Below the pieces are notes generated by a model. It was not told the origin of the DNA. It did no database searches and saw nothing but the letters and a program-made list of their open reading frames with translations. From Moraxellaceae bacterium UBA2477 (GTDB lineage Bacteria; Pseudomonadota; Gammaproteobacteria; Pseudomonadales; Moraxellaceae), in contig DDPD01000043.1 in the NCBI GenBank assembly GCA_002342025.1, forward strand, positions 1 to 18,212: a stretch of DNA of 18,212 nt, written 5' to 3'. Position numbers and translations under genes: made by a program. Shown piece after piece: positions 15,056 to 18,212 of the stretch; position 1 is the first letter of the stretch; each line of letters starts with the position of its first letter.

Positions 15056-15142
15056 TGCGCCCAGCTCGATGCATTTAGGTTCGCTTGAAAGCGTGAGATC
15101 ATTGCGAAGTCATTCATGGAACACGAGTTCGCTGCGGCAAGC

Positions 15143-15169
15143 AAAAAAAGCCCGCGACATGCGCGGGCT
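15143..15169 (-). terminator. Rho-independent terminator of the fumarase gene
   Basis: Read on the minus strand, AGCCCGCG pairs perfectly with CGCGGGCT (15169-15162 and 15156-15149) around a five-base loop, followed at once by a run of seven T (15149-15143, counting the last stem base). It begins 19 bases after the fumarase stop at 15189. This is a textbook intrinsic terminator and separates fumarase from the RlmN-like gene. Confidence 0.93.
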
Positions 15170-15188
15170 CTTCTCACAGCACTAAACC

Positions 15189-16703
15189 TCAGTTCGTCAC
15201 CGGAATCTTCCCGATCTTAGCCTGCCAGATCTTCGGCGCAGTCTCGTGCACGGAGTTGCCCGTCACATCCACCGCCACACTCACCGGCATGTCTTCCACG
15301 ACGAACTCGTAGATCGCTTCCATGCCCAGGTCTTCAAACGCGACCACGCGCGACTTGCGAATCGCCTTCGACACCAGATACGCCGCGCCACCCACGGCCA
15401 TCAAATAGACCGCCTTGTGCTTCTTGATCGCGGCGATGCCGGACGGGCCGCGCTCGGACTTGCCGATCATGCCGTACAGGCCGGTCTTGGCCAGAACGGT
15501 CTCAGTGAACTTATCCATGCGTGTGGCCGTGGTGGGGCCAGCCGGGCCGACGACTTCATCACGCACCGGATCGACCGGGCCGACGTAGTAGATGAACTTG
15601 CCCTTGAGATCCACCGGCAGCTCTTCACCCTTGGCGAACATCTCGACCATGCGCTTGTGCGCGGCGTCGCGGCCCGTGTACATGGTGCCGGTGAGCAGCA
15701 GCGTCTCGCCCGGCTGCCAGCTGGCAATCTCTTCCGGGGTGATGCCGTCGAGGTTGACGCGACGCGACTTGGAGGCATCGAAGGTCAGCTGCGGCCAGTC
15801 TTCCAGCTTCGGCACTTCCAGCTCGGCCGGGCCGGAGCCATCCAGCTCGAAATGCACGTGGCGGGTGGCGGCGCAGTTCGGAATCATGGCGACCGGCAGT
15901 GAGGCTGCATGGGTCGGGTAATCGAGAATCTTGATGTCGATGACCGTGGTCAGACCACCCAGACCCTGAGCGCCAATGCCGAGCGCGTTGACCTTCTCAT
16001 ACAGCTCGATGCGCAGTTCTTCGATGCGGTTGGACGGGCCACGGGCGATCAGCTCCTGGATGTCCACCGGGTCCATCAGCGATTCCTTGGCGAGCAACGC
16101 GGCCTTCTCGGCGGTGCCGCCGATGCCGATGCCGAGCATGCCCGGCGGGCACCAGCCGGCGCCCATGGTCGGTACGGTCTTCAGCACCCAGTCCACGATG
16201 CTGTCGGACGGGTTGAGCATGGCCATCTTGGATTTGTTCTCGGAGCCGCCGCCCTTGGCAGCGACCGTGATGTCGACCTTGTCGCCGGGCACGATGCTGT
16301 AATGAATCACCGCCGGGGTGTTGTCTTTGGTGTTGGTGCGCTTGCCGGCCGGGTCACGCAGGATGGACGCGCGCAGCACGTTGTCCGGCAGCAGGTAGGC
16401 GCGACGCACGCCTTCGTTGATGGCGTCATCGAGCGATAGATCGCCGAGATCCCAACGCACGTTCATGCCGACTTTCACGAAAATGGTGACGATGCCGGTG
16501 TCTTGGCAGATCGGGCGATGACCCTCGGCACACATGCGCGAGTTGATCAGGATCTGCGCCATCGCGTCCTTGGCCGCCTGGTTTTCTTCACGCTCGTAGG
16601 CGGCGTGGATGGCCTGGATGAAATCTACCGGGTGGTAGTAGGAGATATATTGCAGGGCATCGGCGACGCTCTGGATGAGGTCGTCTTTCTTGATGACGGT
16701 CAT
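15189..16703 (-). CDS. Class I (4Fe-4S) fumarate hydratase
   Basis: From the ATG at 16703 the protein has 504 residues, the normal length for single-chain class I fumarases. It begins MTVIKKDDLIQSV like Pseudomonas homologues; the longer frame to 16847 adds 48 unrelated residues. Cluster ligands are visible: Cys66 in CQDTG, Cys185 in GWCPPG and Cys277 in PNCAATRH. The N-terminal domain (to about 290) and the C-terminal beta domain, with GRDAAHKRM, GPAGPTTATRMDKF and VGGAAYL, are both complete. It interconverts fumarate and L-malate in the TCA cycle; the cluster makes it oxygen-sensitive. GGAG lies eight bases before the ATG. Codon choice is more GC-rich and regular (CTG, GGC, CGC, ATC) than in the neighbours, as expected for a highly expressed core gene. 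It appears monocistronic, with its own terminator. Confidence 0.96.
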   Translation of the reverse strand: MTVIKKDDLIQSVADALQYISYYHPVDFIQAIHAAYEREENQAAKDAMAQILINSRMCAEGHRPICQDTGIVTIFVKVGMNVRWDLGDLSLDDAINEGVRRAYLLPDNVLRASILRDPAGKRTNTKDNTPAVIHYSIVPGDKVDITVAAKGGGSENKSKMAMLNPSDSIVDWVLKTVPTMGAGWCPPGMLGIGIGGTAEKAALLAKESLMDPVDIQELIARGPSNRIEELRIELYEKVNALGIGAQGLGGLTTVIDIKILDYPTHAASLPVAMIPNCAATRHVHFELDGSGPAELEVPKLEDWPQLTFDASKSRRVNLDGITPEEIASWQPGETLLLTGTMYTGRDAAHKRMVEMFAKGEELPVDLKGKFIYYVGPVDPVRDEVVGPAGPTTATRMDKFTETVLAKTGLYGMIGKSERGPSGIAAIKKHKAVYLMAVGGAAYLVSKAIRKSRVVAFEDLGMEAIYEFVVEDMPVSVAVDVTGNSVHETAPKIWQAKIGKIPVTN

Positions 16704-16755
16704 GGGTGAAGCTCCATCGGAACGATCGAATGGGTTAGCGGAAAATGTGGACGCG

Positions 16756-16784
16756 AGTATAACCGCAGCTAGCCGCGTGCGGCT
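16756..16784 (-). promoter_or_regulatory. Candidate fumarase promoter with an overlapping palindrome
   Basis: On the minus strand TATACT (16761-16756, five of six matches) lies 52 bases before the fumarase ATG. No good -35 box is at the right spacing; instead a perfect palindrome AGCCGC-GT-GCGGCT fills 16771-16784, covering the expected -35 position and the stop codon of the upstream hydrolase gene. This could be an activator or repressor site, or coincidence in a GC-rich coding end. Confidence 0.35.
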
Positions 16785-17683
16785 AAATGGGGAAGCAATG
16801 CCGCCACCACAGCCTGTGGCTGTTCTGCTTGCAAAAAATGCCCACAATCATTGAGACGCTGGCAAGTAATGCCCGCCGGAAACATGGTTGGGTCCACCAG
16901 CACATTAAATAAGTCGGCCTGCATACAGCCGTCCAAAGCGCCGGTCAACGCCAGCGTCGGCACGTTCAGCGCACGTCTAGCTAAGGCGTAAAGCGTGCGG
17001 GTGTTGCCACGCCACGGGGTAAACAGCGCTCGGTAATAGCGAGTTGCTGCCCAAGCCACATCGGCTTCCAGAAACGCCTGCTGCACAGGCGCGAACTGTT
17101 CTGGTGTAAACGCCCAGCCCGGCGACCAAATCTGCCAGAGCTCGCGCAAACGCGCGCAGTCATTGGCACGCACACCTTGCACGGCATTCAACGACTGCAT
17201 TTCCAGCATATAGGCGGAGTTTCGGAGCTGCGTGGGCAGTAGGCGCCAGGCACGCTCAACGCGCTGAAACGGTGGAATAGCCAAAATACTCAAGGATTGC
17301 CACGCGGCTGGCTGATTCGCCACCGCCGCCATTGCCGCAATAGCGCCCCAGTCGTGCCCGACCAGATGGATGGGTAATCCACCCATTTCACGCTGCCACG
17401 CCAATAAATCCAGACTGGCGGCATAGGCATCGTAATCGGCATCGGGGTGCACGGAACTGGGCGTATAGCCCCTCAGCCATGGTCTTAACACCCGATAACC
17501 CGCCGCAAGCAAACCCTGCGTCACGCCATCCCAACCGTGCGGGGTGTCTGGAAAACCATGCACCAACATGACCAAGGGCGCTTGCTCTGGGCCTTCCAGC
17601 CATGCCGTCAGCGTCAGTTGATCGCGACGTAAATACAGGGTTTTTCGTGTCTCTGCGCTAGGCGTGACGAGGGTTAGTGCCAT
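16769..17683 (-). CDS. Alpha/beta hydrolase, epoxide-hydrolase-like
   Basis: This 304-residue protein has the layout of the epoxide hydrolase/haloalkane dehalogenase branch. The oxyanion motif HGFP is at 42-45, and the nucleophile elbow GHDWGA at 109-114 has Asp111 rather than Ser. A cap-domain TRYYRALF at about 214-221 matches the epoxide-hydrolase lid region that supplies an acidic Tyr. The acid is probably Asp251 in GALDG, and the catalytic His is His282 in CGHFLQAEQP. It should be cytosolic and open epoxides, or less likely dehalogenate; the halide-binding Trp after Asp (HDW) is common to both groups. The ATG has a near-perfect ribosome-binding site, GGAGG six bases upstream, which lies inside the 3' end of the YihY-like gene; the two overlap by 26 bases and must share a message. 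Confidence 0.88.
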   Translation of the reverse strand: MALTLVTPSAETRKTLYLRRDQLTLTAWLEGPEQAPLVMLVHGFPDTPHGWDGVTQGLLAAGYRVLRPWLRGYTPSSVHPDADYDAYAASLDLLAWQREMGGLPIHLVGHDWGAIAAMAAVANQPAAWQSLSILAIPPFQRVERAWRLLPTQLRNSAYMLEMQSLNAVQGVRANDCARLRELWQIWSPGWAFTPEQFAPVQQAFLEADVAWAATRYYRALFTPWRGNTRTLYALARRALNVPTLALTGALDGCMQADLFNVLVDPTMFPAGITCQRLNDCGHFLQAEQPQAVVAALLPHLAARG

Positions 17684-18212
17684 GACCGGCCTCCATTATT
17701 TCGCTACGGGGCAAGGTCTCACCTTGCAGAAGTGCGCTAAGTGATTGCGGGCGTTGACTCGCCACGTGCAGCGGCGCTAACCAATCCCGCAGAGCCACTC
17801 GCCAAGGCTGCGATCGGTCCAGCGTTTCATCGGGATTGAGTGCGTCTGTGGCTGGCAAGGACCAGGGCAAACTGGGCAAGAGCTGTGCAATATCAACCTG
17901 GCTCAAATCCCGTGCTAAACGAAAATCGCCATCGGCCGTGCGCACCACATACCGTTGCTTGAGCAACCACTCCTGCCATTGTGACCAGCCCCATTGCGTG
18001 CTGCGCTGCAAAATCCGCATGATCTCGGTTTCGCTCAGTCCCATGCCCTCGTGGTGACGCGCTTGTAAGCATTGCAACAGCGTCATCAACGCCAGCACCG
18101 GATGCTGCGATGGACGCGCCTCCACATCATGCAGCACCAAACTTCGGCTTAGCTCCACACCAAACAAAATGATCAACCAAGAGAAATAAATCCACAGCAG
18201 GAACACGGGGAA
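17658..18212 (-). CDS. YihY/BrkB-family inner-membrane protein, C-terminal part (5' end outside window)
   Basis: The minus-strand frame is open from the window edge to the TAG at 17660-17658, giving the last 184 residues. The first visible segment, FPVFLLWIYFSWLIILFGVE, is the last membrane helix of the YihY/BrkB family (older name ribonuclease BN family). It is followed by about 150 soluble residues: LSETEIMRILQRS and KQRYVVRTADGDFRLARDL look like a winged-helix domain, as in the longer (about 400-residue) forms of this family, then a low-complexity linker. The function of the family is unsettled; the RNase BN label is now considered wrong. The GTG at 18206 is an internal Val codon, not the start. 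The gene overlaps the start of the epoxide-hydrolase-like gene by 26 bases. Confidence 0.8.
   Translation of the reverse strand, partial: FPVFLLWIYFSWLIILFGVELSRSLVLHDVEARPSQHPVLALMTLLQCLQARHHEGMGLSETEIMRILQRSTQWGWSQWQEWLLKQRYVVRTADGDFRLARDLSQVDIAQLLPSLPWSLPATDALNPDETLDRSQPWRVALRDWLAPLHVASQRPQSLSALLQGETLPRSEIMEAGHGTNPRHA

Noticed and set aside
15080..15095. CGCTT-GA-AAGCG palindrome upstream of the RlmN-like gene
   Set aside because: Short arms and no associated promoter boxes; likely chance.
15246..15902. 218-codon open frame on the plus strand opposite fumarase
   Set aside because: It is His/Arg/Asp-rich shadow translation of a GC-rich, highly biased gene; no family features and no ribosome-binding site.
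16704..16847. Longer fumarase N-terminus to 16847
   Set aside because: The 48 added residues are unrelated to fumarase, run into the upstream hydrolase gene, and the ATG at 16703 has a good ribosome-binding site.
1..18212. CRISPR arrays, tRNA/rRNA genes, insertion sequences, attachment sites, defence or toxin-antitoxin systems
   Set aside because: No repeat-spacer pattern, cloverleaf, transposase or characteristic motif was seen on either strand.

Overview
The window looks like chromosomal DNA from a gammaproteobacterium, probably near Pseudomonadales or Oceanospirillales. The class I fumarase resembles Pseudomonas-type enzymes, and the DedA-PAP2 fusion, AbgT carrier, renalase-like flavoprotein and Old Yellow Enzyme relatives are common in such environmental or oil-associated bacteria. 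This placement is inference from protein resemblance only. The DNA is compactly coded: no gene-free stretch exceeds about 150 bases, many starts and stops overlap, and there is no sign of an insertion sequence, phage, CRISPR array, rRNA or tRNA.

Layout. (1) 1-1659, plus strand: the 3' end of an FMO/Baeyer-Villiger-type monooxygenase followed by an HSL-family alpha/beta hydrolase, a plausible ketone-to-ester-to-acid pair. (2) 1660-1806: a short intergenic region packed with inverted repeats. (3) 1807-4709: a DedA-PAP2 fusion protein and an AbgT-family transporter, almost touching. (4) 4720-10400: a divergent cluster. To the left run a metallo-beta-lactamase-fold protein that has lost most of its metal ligands and an SDR oxidoreductase (ATGA overlap). 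To the right run a TetR regulator, an extended-SDR (3-beta-HSD-like) enzyme, an unrecognised multi-pass membrane protein (two ATGA overlaps) and an NADH:flavin oxidoreductase of the Old Yellow Enzyme family. The 105-base divergent control region holds a perfect 6-2-6 palindrome overlapping the TTGACA box of a good promoter for the leftward operon. (5) 10401-10498: a second structured spacer, followed by a renalase-like flavoprotein. (6) 11506-12126, minus strand: a small one-helix protein (DUF4359-like) and a cytosolic FKBP isomerase. (7) 12274-13488: iron-containing alcohol dehydrogenase. (8) 13485-15055, minus strand: an RlmN/Cfr-family radical SAM enzyme, then a TspO/MBR membrane protein. 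(9) 15189-16703, minus strand: class I fumarase with a strong intrinsic terminator. (10) 16769-18212, minus strand: an epoxide-hydrolase-like alpha/beta hydrolase overlapping the 3' end of a YihY/BrkB-family membrane protein cut by the window edge.

How the genes may work together. The most system-like part is 4720-10400: three redox enzymes of different families, a probably non-catalytic or re-purposed MBL-fold protein, a membrane protein and a TetR regulator around one operator-like site. I infer a small-molecule-inducible pathway for a hydrophobic (steroid, terpenoid or fatty) substrate. The substrate cannot be read from the sequence. The flanking monooxygenase, esterase, alcohol dehydrogenase and epoxide-hydrolase-like genes fit a general hydrophobic-compound metabolism theme, but nothing shows they belong to one regulon.
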